DNA of 64,000 nucleotides from CAYVHU01 sp964451415. GTDB taxonomy: Bacteria; Pseudomonadota; Alphaproteobacteria; Rhodospirillales; Magnetovibrionaceae. The position numbers were made by a program, and so were the translations under genes. The DNA lies in NCBI GenBank assembly GCA_964451415.1, contig CAYVHU010000010.1, positions 1-64,000 of the forward strand. Reading direction: 5' to 3'. The notes beneath the pieces are model-generated. The model was not told the origin of the DNA. It saw only the letters and a program-made list of their open reading frames with translations, and did not search any database. Below, one piece after another: positions 40,891-50,420 of the stretch. Each line of letters begins with the position of its first letter. The stretch's first letter is position 1.

Positions 40891-42729
40891 ATGTGCGGCA
40901 TCGCCGGGTCCATCGGTCACGTTGTGCCATCACCGTCACGGCGCACCGCCGCGCTGGCCGCCATGGGGCGGCGCGGCCCCGACGCCCACGGTGACTTCAC
41001 AGGCACGTTCGCCGGACAACGGGTTTCGCTTTTGCACACCCGCCTTTCCATCATCGACTTAGATGCGCGTGCCAACCAGCCCTTCATCCGTGATGGCCTG
41101 ACGCTGGTCTTCAACGGTGAGATTTACAATTACGTGGAACTGCGCGATGAGCTTCGCGCGCAGGGTCACACCTTCACCACCCACAGCGACACCGAAGTCG
41201 TGCTGGCGGCTTACCGTGTCTGGGGCGAAGCATGTTTCGATCGTTTCGAGGGCATGTGGGCGATAGCCCTTCTGGACCCTGCGCACGGACTGGTGCTGAG
41301 CCGCGATCGCTTCGGTGAAAAACCGCTGTTTACGCAAACTGTGGACGGTACACTCTACTTTGCCTCTGAAATTTCCGCCCTTTGCGCCTTGTCTGGACGC
41401 AAGCCCACGGTGGACGGCGAACACGTCGCGCGCTTTTTGGTCAACGGCTACAAGGCCGCCCACAAAACACCGCGCACCTTTTTTAAAGATGTCGCGGTCT
41501 TTCCCCATGCTTCAACGGCGCTGCTTCATGATGGAAACCCGCCACACCCCACGCCCTATTGGCGCTTGCGGTATGTCCCAAACGAAGCCATGACCCTGAG
41601 CGAGGCCCTAGATGGAGCCCGCGAACGTCTTGATCGGGCGGTGCAAATTCGTCTGCGCGCCGACGTTCCCCTCGCCTTTTGCCTTTCCGGCGGCGTGGAT
41701 TCGGCTGCGCTCGCCTCCATCGCGGCGAAACGCCTGGGCCAAGTCCCCCATTGCTTTTCCATCATCGATGCGGATGCGCGTTATGACGAAAGCGAAAATA
41801 TTGACGCGGTGGTGCGCGATCTGGGCTGCGAGACGTTTAAAATTCACACATCCCAAGAGGGCTTTTTCGAACGTCTAAGCGATCTGGTGGCGTACCGCCG
41901 CCAACCCGTGTTCACCATCAGCTATTACGTCCATTCCTTCCTCTCCCAAAGCATCCACGAACAAGGCTACAAAATCGCCCTTTCTGGAACCGCCGCCGAC
42001 GAGCTGTTCACCGGCTATTACGATCACTATTCCATGTGGCTGGCGGAAATGAAGGCCACCGAGGGAACCGACTTTAACGCTTTGGTCAACGACTGGAAAC
42101 AAAGTTACGGCAAGGTCGTGCGCAACCCGTACCTTCAAGACCCTTTGGCCTTCGCCAAAAACCCGGCCCAACGCGAGCATATTTTTTTAAATCAGGACGT
42201 GTTTGAAAACCTACTGTGCAAGCCCTTTCACGAGGACTTCCACGAAAGCCGGTACACGGACAATCTGTTGCGCAACCGCATGATGAACGAGCTGTTCCAC
42301 GAATCCATCCCCGTGATTTTGAGCGAGGATGATGCCAATTCCATGCGCTGGTCGGTGGAAAACCGCTCGCCTTATCTGGACCGCGCGCTGGCGGAATTCC
42401 TCTATACGGTGCCCGCACGTCATTTGATCCGTGACGGTTATGTCAAATGGCTGCTGCGCGCCGCAACCGAAGGGGCCCTCACCGATAGCGTGCGGCTAGA
42501 TCGTACCAAAAAAGGCTTTAACGCTTCGATTTTGTCGCTGCTGGACCTCAAGGACCCAGCCACGCGCGAACGGCTTCTGGAACCCAGCCCCATTTTCGAC
42601 ATCGTGGACCGGGATAAATTTTCCAAACTCCTGGACACAAAGGACTGGCCCAACAGCCTCAGCAAGTTCCTGTTCAGTTTTGTGTCTTGCAAGACGTTTC
42701 TGGATCAGCACGCCGCGTGGCGGCCTTGA
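40891..42729 (+). CDS. Asparagine-synthase-like glutamine amidotransferase (AsnB family)
   Basis: A 612-residue two-domain enzyme. The N-terminal glutaminase begins MCGIAGSIG with catalytic Cys2, and the synthetase domain has the PP-loop SGGVDS (near 265). Length is that of AsnB. It starts six bases after neuB, so in this place it may amidate a sugar-acid intermediate, as AsnB paralogues in polysaccharide clusters do, rather than make asparagine; this is unproven. Its last 56 bp overlap the convergent TPR gene. Confidence 0.88.
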   Translation: MCGIAGSIGHVVPSPSRRTAALAAMGRRGPDAHGDFTGTFAGQRVSLLHTRLSIIDLDARANQPFIRDGLTLVFNGEIYNYVELRDELRAQGHTFTTHSDTEVVLAAYRVWGEACFDRFEGMWAIALLDPAHGLVLSRDRFGEKPLFTQTVDGTLYFASEISALCALSGRKPTVDGEHVARFLVNGYKAAHKTPRTFFKDVAVFPHASTALLHDGNPPHPTPYWRLRYVPNEAMTLSEALDGARERLDRAVQIRLRADVPLAFCLSGGVDSAALASIAAKRLGQVPHCFSIIDADARYDESENIDAVVRDLGCETFKIHTSQEGFFERLSDLVAYRRQPVFTISYYVHSFLSQSIHEQGYKIALSGTAADELFTGYYDHYSMWLAEMKATEGTDFNALVNDWKQSYGKVVRNPYLQDPLAFAKNPAQREHIFLNQDVFENLLCKPFHEDFHESRYTDNLLRNRMMNELFHESIPVILSEDDANSMRWSVENRSPYLDRALAEFLYTVPARHLIRDGYVKWLLRAATEGALTDSVRLDRTKKGFNASILSLLDLKDPATRERLLEPSPIFDIVDRDKFSKLLDTKDWPNSLSKFLFSFVSCKTFLDQHAAWRP

Positions 42730-44242
42730 GCTGAAGCGCCGCCGCCACACGCTCCACGACAGCGCACCAGTCGCCATCGACGCCTTGCTGAAACTGGCGC
42801 ACGTTTGGATACCAAGGCGACGTTGCGTCCTCACCGCGCCAGCGCCAGTCGCTAACGCACGGCAGCATCACCCACGTTTCCACCCCCAAGGCGCCCGCCA
42901 TATGGGCCATCGCCGTATCCACGCTGATCAGCACATCCAATCCACCGAGAATTTCCGCCGCCTCACAAAAATCGGAAAAATCGTTCCCCAGATCGCTCAC
43001 ATTTTCAAAATCCTGAACGACTTTGCGTTCTTCGTCGCTCACACCTTGCCATTGCAGGGCAAACACGTGCACGTCGTCCATTTCGAAAATCGGCTTTAAA
43101 TCACTTAAGGCACACGAGCGCTTGGCGTCGTTGGCATGGTCCGGATTCCCACGCCACACCAGGCCGATACGCAGCCCCCCCCCCGCCAAGGTCCGCGCGC
43201 GCGGCGGCTCGATATAAGGCGGCGACGGCACACGCAAATCGTCTTGCCATAGGATCGCCGGCAAATCCATTAACGCAGCGCACACGTAAGGCGCATGGGG
43301 CATGTCTTCCAGGGCCAGCGCCTCATCCACGCCGGGGACGCGTGCGGCAATGCCAACCAGCGCCTTGTGACACAGAACGCTCACATGCCCGGCACCGGAG
43401 ACCTCACGCGCCATCTGCACAAAGCGCAAAAACTGCACCACATCACCGTGGCCCTGTTCGCCGAACAGCACCAGATGCCCCCCCGCCAAATCTTCACCGT
43501 TCCACTGTTCCCCGCCGATCAACGCCTTGGGGGCAAGCTGCACGCGCCAGCGCCATTGAAGTTCTTTGAAGCCCGCCGCCCAGTCCCCCGCCGCCAACAG
43601 GGCATGGCCGAAGTTGACATGGGCCGTCACGTCGTCGGGCGCACGCGCCACCGCCTTGCGGCACGCCGCCACCGCCGCCTCGTCTTCGCCGCAGCGCAAA
43701 AGGGTCAGGCCCAGGTTAGCCAACGCCCCCGCATGGTTCGGCTTGAGGGCAAACACCGCGTCATAGGCCTCACGCGCTTGGCCCCAACGTCCCAGACGAA
43801 AACAGGCGTTGCCCATGTTATAGAGCGCATCGATGTTGTCCGCTTTCGCATCCAGGCTTTGCCGATACGCGCTCACGGCGGCCTCATCGCACCCACTATC
43901 GCTCAGCGCCAAAGCCAGATTATAGCTGGCCTGCCAATGTTCGGGGTTGGTCTGGACGGCGCGCGTCCACACCTCGATCGCGCCTTCACGTTCATCGGTT
44001 TCGCGCAAAAAAACGCCGAAGTTGTACAGAACGTCGGAGCGCTCGGGCAGCATTTTGGCAGCCTCGCGGTACAAATTCATCGCTTCGGTATTCAGGCCCC
44101 CGTGGTGGGAAATCACCGCCAGCAGGTAGATCGCCTCCGCATCGCCGGCGTTGGCCGGCGGCAGGCAGATTTCCAGGGCGTCTTCAAGACGACCCGCGGT
44201 AATCAGTTCGCGTACGCGCCCAAGTTTTTCATCATCGCTCAT
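42674..44242 (-). CDS. TPR protein with GT9-like glycosyltransferase domain
   Basis: A 522-residue protein. TPR units (AIYLLAVISHHGGLNTEAMNLYREA, VLYNFGVFLRETDEREGAIEVW, ALYNMGNACFRLGRWGQAREAY and others) fill about 1-250. The C-terminal half resembles heptosyltransferase-like GT9 folds: HLVLFGEQGHGDVVQFLRF, LRIGLVWRGNPDHANDAKR, LDVLISVDTAMAHMAGALG. ATG at 44242 is the best start, although its ribosome site is weak. It is divergent from the GT41-like gene and convergent on asnB with overlap. Substrate protein or glycan unknown; location suggests flagellin. Confidence 0.83.
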   Translation of the reverse strand: MSDDEKLGRVRELITAGRLEDALEICLPPANAGDAEAIYLLAVISHHGGLNTEAMNLYREAAKMLPERSDVLYNFGVFLRETDEREGAIEVWTRAVQTNPEHWQASYNLALALSDSGCDEAAVSAYRQSLDAKADNIDALYNMGNACFRLGRWGQAREAYDAVFALKPNHAGALANLGLTLLRCGEDEAAVAACRKAVARAPDDVTAHVNFGHALLAAGDWAAGFKELQWRWRVQLAPKALIGGEQWNGEDLAGGHLVLFGEQGHGDVVQFLRFVQMAREVSGAGHVSVLCHKALVGIAARVPGVDEALALEDMPHAPYVCAALMDLPAILWQDDLRVPSPPYIEPPRARTLAGGGLRIGLVWRGNPDHANDAKRSCALSDLKPIFEMDDVHVFALQWQGVSDEERKVVQDFENVSDLGNDFSDFCEAAEILGGLDVLISVDTAMAHMAGALGVETWVMLPCVSDWRWRGEDATSPWYPNVRQFQQGVDGDWCAVVERVAAALQLKAATRRADPETSCKTQN

Positions 44243-44383
44243 GAAGAGATCATGGCGGTTGCGCGACGCACTTGCAACGCCCTCACGGCGCAAACCGACT
44301 TCGGTTGAATTCAGCGCAAGATTGAAACATCATGTCGGTAGGAGAATCGCCTCGATCTTACGTCTGAAAGCCATAGGGCCGCC

Positions 44384-46330
44384 ATGACCTGCACCGTTTC
44401 CACGCCGCACCTTGATGAACTCAACAACGCCATTCGGGCATTGATGAAGGAAAACATCGCCTCCGCGCTGGAAATCGTTCAAGGCATCCTGGCGCAGGAC
44501 CCCGACGTTCCGGAAGCCTTGCATTTGCTCGGTCTGTGCGCCGTGCGTCTCAGCGATCTGGGCCGCGGCATCGCCTTGATCATGCGTGCCCATGAGATCG
44601 ACCCGGAATGTCGCGACTATGCGGACGCCCTATCGGTGCTGAAAACGCAAATGGGCGACCTCGACGACAGCCTTTACTTCGCCAAGCTCGCGACCACGTT
44701 GGAAGTCCACCCGAAACTGGAAAACCTGACCCCGTCAAACTTGCAGAACTATGCCGCGGCGCTGGACAATATCAACGTTTCGTCCTTCCATCTGGAAGCC
44801 ATGGTGGGTTTCGAACTGCGGCGCTTCGACGAAGCCGTCGCGTTGTGTGAAAAGGAACTGCGCCTCACCCCCGATTCCCCGAAAACACTGCTTTTGATGG
44901 GCCAGAGCCTGATCGAAATCGGGGAATATCCCCGCGCCCAAGCCGCTTTGCAGGCTGTGGAACATCTTTTCCCGGGCGACCCGGACGTCGCCATCGCGCT
45001 CGCGCACAGTCTATTGTTTCAAGGAAATTCAGACGACACCCTCGCGTGCTTGCAATACGCCATGGCCAGCGACGAAGAGCGTATCGATGGGGTTTGCGCA
45101 TATCTCACGACCCTTTCCTTCATGGACGATGCGCGCTGGACAATGCGCAAAGAGCTCGATGAAACGCTTCTTGCGCGCGCCAAAGCCATGGGCGTGGAAG
45201 CCATGGAAGGCAGCGATCAGCCTGCGGAAGGAAAAATCCGCATCGGCATTCTCGCCGACATTTTTTATCGCTGCGACGATGCACTGGTGCTGGAAGCTTT
45301 TCTCACCACCTACAATCGCGAACGCTTCGAGGTCTTTTGTTATCAGCAATCGGCCACCCACGACAACACCACCGACCATTTGAAAAGCCTGTGCGATTCC
45401 TGGCGTCCTGTTTTCAATTTGGACGATTATGTTGTGGCGAGCATTATTTCAGGAGACGCCATCCAGGCCCTGATCGACCTGACAGGCTTCGGTCCGGGGC
45501 AGCGCCGTGCGGTTCTGGCGGCCCAGGCGGCCCCCTTACAGGTCGCCTGGTTCAACCACCTCGACGGAACGGGTAAGGGCTGCATCAATTTGCTTCTCAC
45601 CGATCGGGCCACCTTGGAAACGGACCGGCGCACCCGTCTTGAGGGCCAAGAGATCGCCGAGTTGGAAACCGGTCTGTACGCCTTTGCCCCTTTCGCCATG
45701 CTGGGCGAACCGGGACCTCTGCCGGCTCTTGAGCACAACACCATCACCTTTGGCGCCCGTGCGGACCTTGCGCGTCTCAGCGCGCAAACGGCCCTGATGT
45801 GGTGCACGCTCCTACGTGGCGTGCCGAAGTCCCTGCTCGCCTTGAACACGGGCCCCAACCTGCCTGAGGACATTCGCATGTCCCTTGTGGCGCGCTTCGC
45901 TCATTTTGGATTGACCGGACGCATCGTGTTTTTTGAAAGCGAGCAGCAAGACGGCACCTACGAAGACCCGGAACTGACGTTCCTGAAGGGCGTCGATATT
46001 TTGCTGGACGGCGGTGTGAACACCACCGCGGCGCACGTGGCGCGCGCCTTGTGGATGGGCGTGCCGGTTCTCACGCGCGATGGCGGACGGCGCAGCGCAC
46101 AGGTCGCCGCCAGCGTTTTGCACAGCGCGGGCAAAGGCGAATGGGTTGCAAGCACCTCTACACAACTGGTGGAAACAGCGTGCACCTTGACGAAAGACTT
46201 TGCAACGCTCGATACCATCCGCCAATCCCTGCGCAAAGACGTCGAAGACAGCAACCTGTTCAAGGGCCGTGCGTTCGCGCGCGAAATCGAAACCGCGCTT
46301 GAAATCGCCCTTGAAGACAAAGGCATCTAG
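44384..46330 (+). CDS. TPR protein with OGT/SPINDLY-like (GT41) domain
   Basis: A 648-residue protein with N-terminal TPR-like helices (about 10-270) and a C-terminal region like O-GlcNAc transferase: KIRIGILADIFYRCDDALVLEAFL, IQALIDLTGFGPGQRRAVLAAQAAPLQVAWFNH, and the sugar-nucleotide region NTTAAHVARALWMGVPVLTRDGGRRSAQVAASVL. GT41 enzymes transfer sugars to protein Ser/Thr. The GT41 motifs are degenerate in places, so activity is not certain. Followed 12 bases later by the next TPR transferase. Confidence 0.83.
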   Translation: MTCTVSTPHLDELNNAIRALMKENIASALEIVQGILAQDPDVPEALHLLGLCAVRLSDLGRGIALIMRAHEIDPECRDYADALSVLKTQMGDLDDSLYFAKLATTLEVHPKLENLTPSNLQNYAAALDNINVSSFHLEAMVGFELRRFDEAVALCEKELRLTPDSPKTLLLMGQSLIEIGEYPRAQAALQAVEHLFPGDPDVAIALAHSLLFQGNSDDTLACLQYAMASDEERIDGVCAYLTTLSFMDDARWTMRKELDETLLARAKAMGVEAMEGSDQPAEGKIRIGILADIFYRCDDALVLEAFLTTYNRERFEVFCYQQSATHDNTTDHLKSLCDSWRPVFNLDDYVVASIISGDAIQALIDLTGFGPGQRRAVLAAQAAPLQVAWFNHLDGTGKGCINLLLTDRATLETDRRTRLEGQEIAELETGLYAFAPFAMLGEPGPLPALEHNTITFGARADLARLSAQTALMWCTLLRGVPKSLLALNTGPNLPEDIRMSLVARFAHFGLTGRIVFFESEQQDGTYEDPELTFLKGVDILLDGGVNTTAAHVARALWMGVPVLTRDGGRRSAQVAASVLHSAGKGEWVASTSTQLVETACTLTKDFATLDTIRQSLRKDVEDSNLFKGRAFAREIETALEIALEDKGI

Positions 46331-46342
46331 GAACCCTTCGCA

Positions 46343-47905
46343 TTGACCACCAAAGACGACAGCGTCGAGACACACATTCAGGCGATTATGGCGCGTTTCG
46401 AATCGGGACAACGCGAAGGTGCCGTCGAAGCCTGTCTCCAGGCCCTGAAAAGCTACCCTGAAAATGCAACCCTGCATAATCTGGCCGGCAAATTGATGAC
46501 CCATGCGGGCCAGTTCGAACGGGGCGTAGAAGAGCTTGAAATCGCCACCGCGTTGCCCGATGCAAAAACGGAATACCACCTGGATCTGGGACTGATTTTA
46601 ACGGCCCGAAACCGCCCCGAAGATGCCGAATCTCACTGCCGCGCCTATCTGGCGGTGGAGCCCGACGACGTGCGAGCCCTGAGCGCCCTGGCCGCAGCTT
46701 GTGAAGCTCAGAAAAAATGGCGCGAGGCCGAGATCTCATGGCGTCACATCATCGAACTTTCCCCGCACGATCGGGAACAACGCGGGGTTCACAACAACAA
46801 CCTCGCCATCGTCCTGCGCAAGATGGGGCGCCTTGAGGAGGCCGCAGCACTTCTGCGCACGATTCTTAAGGACAATCCATCGCATCCGGAATTGCGCTAC
46901 AACCTTGGAAACGCGCTGCGAGACATGGGGGAAATTGATGAGGCCATGGAGCAGTACCACCTTGTGCTGGATTCAAACCCCGCTCACGTCGAAGCCCATG
47001 TTCACCTTGGCTTTTGTTATCTGGCCAAGGGTAATTTCAAACGCGGCTGGCGGGAATATGAACACCGTTGGAAGGCCCCCGCCTTTCAGGCCGGTCGCCT
47101 GGACACGCCCAGGTGGAAGGGCGAACAGGTGGACGGGACCATCTTGTTGCTCTGTGAACAAGGCCTTGGCGACAGCGTGCAATTCATCCGCTATGCCGCC
47201 GAAGTCGCCGCGCGATGCACCAAAGCCGTCGCCTACGCGCCGTCATCGCTGACACGGTTGCTGGCAAGCACCCCGGGGGTAAGCGATGTCGTGGATTGGA
47301 ATCATCACGTGCCGGATCATGACGTTCATATTCCTTTGATGAGCCTGCCCTACGTCTTCAAGACCGAACTGGACACCATCCCCGCTCCCATTCCCTACGT
47401 AAACGCCAGTACCGAAGACATCGCCGCATGGGCGCACGTTCTCAAGGACCTACCGGGACCGAAAATCGGCATCGTCTGGCAAGGCAACCCGGGCAATGTG
47501 CGCGATCACCTTCGCTCCATCTCCACCGATGACATGCTGGCATTGGTGCGCGACAACACCGCCGCCAGTTTTGTGTGTATGTCCAAGGAGCGGCCCACCG
47601 ACATCGAAGACTGGCCGGACAACCTTTATCATTTCGGCGAACGTCTCACCGACGTCGCCGATACGGCGGCGCTGGTGGAAAACCTGGATCTGGTGATCTC
47701 CATCGACACTTTGCTATGCCACCTCGCCGGGGCCCTGGGAAAAGAAGAGTGGATCCTGCTCGGTCCCAGCGCGGAATGGCGGTTCCTGCGGGAACGCAAC
47801 GACAGCCCCTGGTATCCCGGCGCGCGGTTGATCCGGCGCGACGAACACGAGGACTGGCCCGCCTTCATGGAACGCGTTTCCCATGACTTGAAAGCGCGTT
47901 TTTGA
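46343..47905 (+). CDS. TPR protein with GT9-like domain (middle copy)
   Basis: A 520-residue protein built like the 42.7-kb gene: TPR units to about 240, then ILLLCEQGLGDSVQFIRYAAEV, KIGIVWQGNPGNVRDHLRS, LDLVISIDTLLCHLAGALG and a terminal DSPWYPGARL block. The start is a TTG at 46343 with AGGA nine bases upstream; an ATG at 46388 is an alternative that would drop 15 residues. Twelve bases after the GT41-like gene and one base before the next TPR gene (TGAGATG), so the three form one unit. Confidence 0.83.
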   Translation: MTTKDDSVETHIQAIMARFESGQREGAVEACLQALKSYPENATLHNLAGKLMTHAGQFERGVEELEIATALPDAKTEYHLDLGLILTARNRPEDAESHCRAYLAVEPDDVRALSALAAACEAQKKWREAEISWRHIIELSPHDREQRGVHNNNLAIVLRKMGRLEEAAALLRTILKDNPSHPELRYNLGNALRDMGEIDEAMEQYHLVLDSNPAHVEAHVHLGFCYLAKGNFKRGWREYEHRWKAPAFQAGRLDTPRWKGEQVDGTILLLCEQGLGDSVQFIRYAAEVAARCTKAVAYAPSSLTRLLASTPGVSDVVDWNHHVPDHDVHIPLMSLPYVFKTELDTIPAPIPYVNASTEDIAAWAHVLKDLPGPKIGIVWQGNPGNVRDHLRSISTDDMLALVRDNTAASFVCMSKERPTDIEDWPDNLYHFGERLTDVADTAALVENLDLVISIDTLLCHLAGALGKEEWILLGPSAEWRFLRERNDSPWYPGARLIRRDEHEDWPAFMERVSHDLKARF

Positions 47906-47906
47906 G

Positions 47907-50291
47907 ATGTTTGAAAAGGTCCTTGCCGACGCTCTTCGCCACCATCAAGCCGGTGATCTGGCCAAAGCGGGTGAACTGTACGCCAAGGCCCTGAAGCTTC
48001 AGCCAGACAACTTGGACGCCTTGAACCTGATGGGCGTTTTGATGACCCAGGCGGGACAGTTCGACGTCGCCATAAGTCTGTTGGAACGCGCCACACATCA
48101 GGCCCCTGATTTCGCCCCGGCCTTTGTCAATCTCGGCAACGCCTATCAGACCGCTGGGCGTCTGGATGAGGCCATCGCGGCGTTCACAAACGCCAAGATG
48201 GCCGACATTTCCCTCACCGAAGCGCACCTTAATCTGGCCAGCGCGCTCATTGCATCGCGGCGTGCCGAAGAGGCTTTGGAAAGCCTGGACATCGTTATCA
48301 AGCTGGCTCCAAACGCACCTGAGGGCTACAACTTCAAAGGCAACGCCCTGAGCGACCTCGGCCGCTTGAACGAGGCCCGCGATGCCTACGCCCAAGCCAC
48401 CACCAAACAGGACGATTTTTTCGAAGGCTGGGCCAACCTGGGCGGCGCACTGAAAAACCTGGGACACACGGATGAAGCCATCGACGCGCTGGACAAAGCG
48501 CTATCGCTGAACCCCAACCACCTTCAAACCCTGAGCCTGTGGGTCGAAGTCATGATCCAGTCCGAGCGCGCGGAACAAGCAGAAAAACGCATCATTGAAG
48601 CCCTCTGCAACAACGCCGAGATCGCCGCTTTACATCATATTCTGGGCGTGGTGCGCAAACTGGCCGGGCACGCCGAGGACGCCGTAGCACCCTTGCAAAG
48701 GGCCATCGCGCGCGACCCTGAAAATGCGGACTATCATCTGGCGCTGGGCGATGTGTTCATGGACCTAAAGCGCTGGGACAAGGCCGAAGCCGCCATGGCC
48801 GAAGCGCAGGCCCTAGCCCCCGATCTCGGCCCCGCCCATGCGGCCATGGCCGAATTGATGTTTCGCCGACAGCGCCCCGATGAGGCCGCCCACGCCATGG
48901 AACGGGCCCTGCTTACGGACCCGCACAACGTGGAGTATCTGGCCAATCAGGGGACGTTCTTGCTCAACGCGGGGGAAGCGGCTTCGGCCCGTGAAATTCT
49001 AGACCGGGCCGTGAACATAAACCCCGATCACGACCTTGCGCGCAACAATCGCGCCGCGGCGTTACGCAAGCTCGGCGATCTGGACGCGGCGCTTGAGGAT
49101 CTCCACCATGCCGTCCACGCCCATCCCGAGAACGGCGCAAGCCACGCCAATTTGGCCGCGCTTCTGGAAATACGCAGTGATCTGAACGCGGCGCGCGAGG
49201 CCGCCGAACGGGCGGTGGAATGCGCACCAGATCACGCGCGTGCTCACGCCATCTTGGGCATCGTGCTCAAGGCCCTGGGCGAATTCGAACGCGCCCGGGT
49301 TCACCTGGAACGGGCCATAGAACTGAATCCCGGCCAGGTGGAAGCCAACTGGTCGCTGGGGCTTTTGCAGCTTCTTCAGGGCGATTTCGAAAACGGGTGG
49401 TGGAATTACCGCTGGCGCTGGCAACTGGAACATCGTCCTTGCCCTTACCTTGATCGCAAGCTATGGGATGGCGGTGAACTGGACGGAGACAGCATTCTCA
49501 TCCACGCTGAACAGGGCATGGGAGATGCGATCCAGTTCCTGCGCTATCTGCCCTTGGTGACGGCAAAGGGCGGCCGCGTCACCTTGAGTTGTCACACGCC
49601 CCTGGTGGGCCTGATCTCACGATCCCTTGAAGCGCAAGGATACGCCCAGGAGATTGCCGTGGTCGATCACGACGAAGAGGTCCCCATGACGCAGTGGCAC
49701 GCGCCGTTACTGGCGTTGCCCCATCTGTTCGGCACAACGCTGGATACCATCCCCGAAGCGACCGGCTTGTTACGAACACGCCGCGATGCGAAACGCATCG
49801 TTCTGCCCCCCCATCCCCAAGGTCGCGACGCGCCAAAAGTAGGGCTGGTGTGGGCGGGCAATCCCCGCCAGCGCAGCGATCGCTATCGCACCATGCCCCT
49901 AAGTGCACTTGCAAACCTGATTGAAACCGCAGACGCACGATTTTACAGTCTCCAGATCGGCGCAAACGAAGACGATGCCGCCCTTTTGAAAACCTTGGAC
50001 ACCGTGGTCGATCTGGCCCCGTTCATTCATGATTTTTCCGACACCAACGATCTAATAGAGCAACTGGATCTGGTGATCAGCGTGTGCACTTCGGTGACGC
50101 ACTTGAGTGGAACCATGGGCAAGCCAACCTGGGTGATGCTGGCCCATGTTCCCGATTTCCGCTGGCTTTTGGATCGTGACGACAGTCCCTGGTACGCCTG
50201 CGCCCGCCTTTTTCGCCAACGCGCCCCCGGGGATTGGGGCGGGGTCGTGGACGCTGTCGGCCAGGCGCTCTCCGGCTTCAACAAAGATTAA
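47907..50291 (+). CDS. TPR protein with GT9-like domain (long copy)
   Basis: A 794-residue protein with about twice as many TPR units as its neighbours (to about 510), then ILIHAEQGMGDAIQFLRYLPLV, KVGLVWAGNPRQRSDRYRT, LDLVISVCTSVTHLSGTMG and a DDSPWYACARL ending shared with the 46.3-kb gene. Several TPR units are close copies of each other, indicating expansion by duplication. Last of the TPR-transferase unit; a 220-bp gap with regulatory sites for fliK follows. Confidence 0.83.
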   Translation: MFEKVLADALRHHQAGDLAKAGELYAKALKLQPDNLDALNLMGVLMTQAGQFDVAISLLERATHQAPDFAPAFVNLGNAYQTAGRLDEAIAAFTNAKMADISLTEAHLNLASALIASRRAEEALESLDIVIKLAPNAPEGYNFKGNALSDLGRLNEARDAYAQATTKQDDFFEGWANLGGALKNLGHTDEAIDALDKALSLNPNHLQTLSLWVEVMIQSERAEQAEKRIIEALCNNAEIAALHHILGVVRKLAGHAEDAVAPLQRAIARDPENADYHLALGDVFMDLKRWDKAEAAMAEAQALAPDLGPAHAAMAELMFRRQRPDEAAHAMERALLTDPHNVEYLANQGTFLLNAGEAASAREILDRAVNINPDHDLARNNRAAALRKLGDLDAALEDLHHAVHAHPENGASHANLAALLEIRSDLNAAREAAERAVECAPDHARAHAILGIVLKALGEFERARVHLERAIELNPGQVEANWSLGLLQLLQGDFENGWWNYRWRWQLEHRPCPYLDRKLWDGGELDGDSILIHAEQGMGDAIQFLRYLPLVTAKGGRVTLSCHTPLVGLISRSLEAQGYAQEIAVVDHDEEVPMTQWHAPLLALPHLFGTTLDTIPEATGLLRTRRDAKRIVLPPHPQGRDAPKVGLVWAGNPRQRSDRYRTMPLSALANLIETADARFYSLQIGANEDDAALLKTLDTVVDLAPFIHDFSDTNDLIEQLDLVISVCTSVTHLSGTMGKPTWVMLAHVPDFRWLLDRDDSPWYACARLFRQRAPGDWGGVVDAVGQALSGFNKD

Positions 50292-50298
50292 GAAAAAA

Positions 50299-50313
50299 CG
50301 GCAAAAGCTGCCA
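50299..50313. promoter_or_regulatory. Candidate FlbD site upstream of fliK
   Basis: CGGCA-AAAGC-TGCCA matches the palindrome except for the last base; a further CGGCA half-site is at 50321. Centred 115 bp upstream of the fliK sigma-54 promoter. Confidence 0.5.
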
Positions 50314-50420
50314 AGCCACCCGGCAATTCTTTCTGTATTCCCGTTATTTTCCCATCAAACACGCCGGAGAAATCAATATTTTTCCTGCAATTTCATATTG
50401 ATACACTCCAGCCGAAAGTC

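Noticed and set aside
43295..44308. 337-codon plus-strand frame opposite the first TPR transferase
   Set aside because: The minus strand encodes regular TPR and GT9-like motifs; the antisense product has none.
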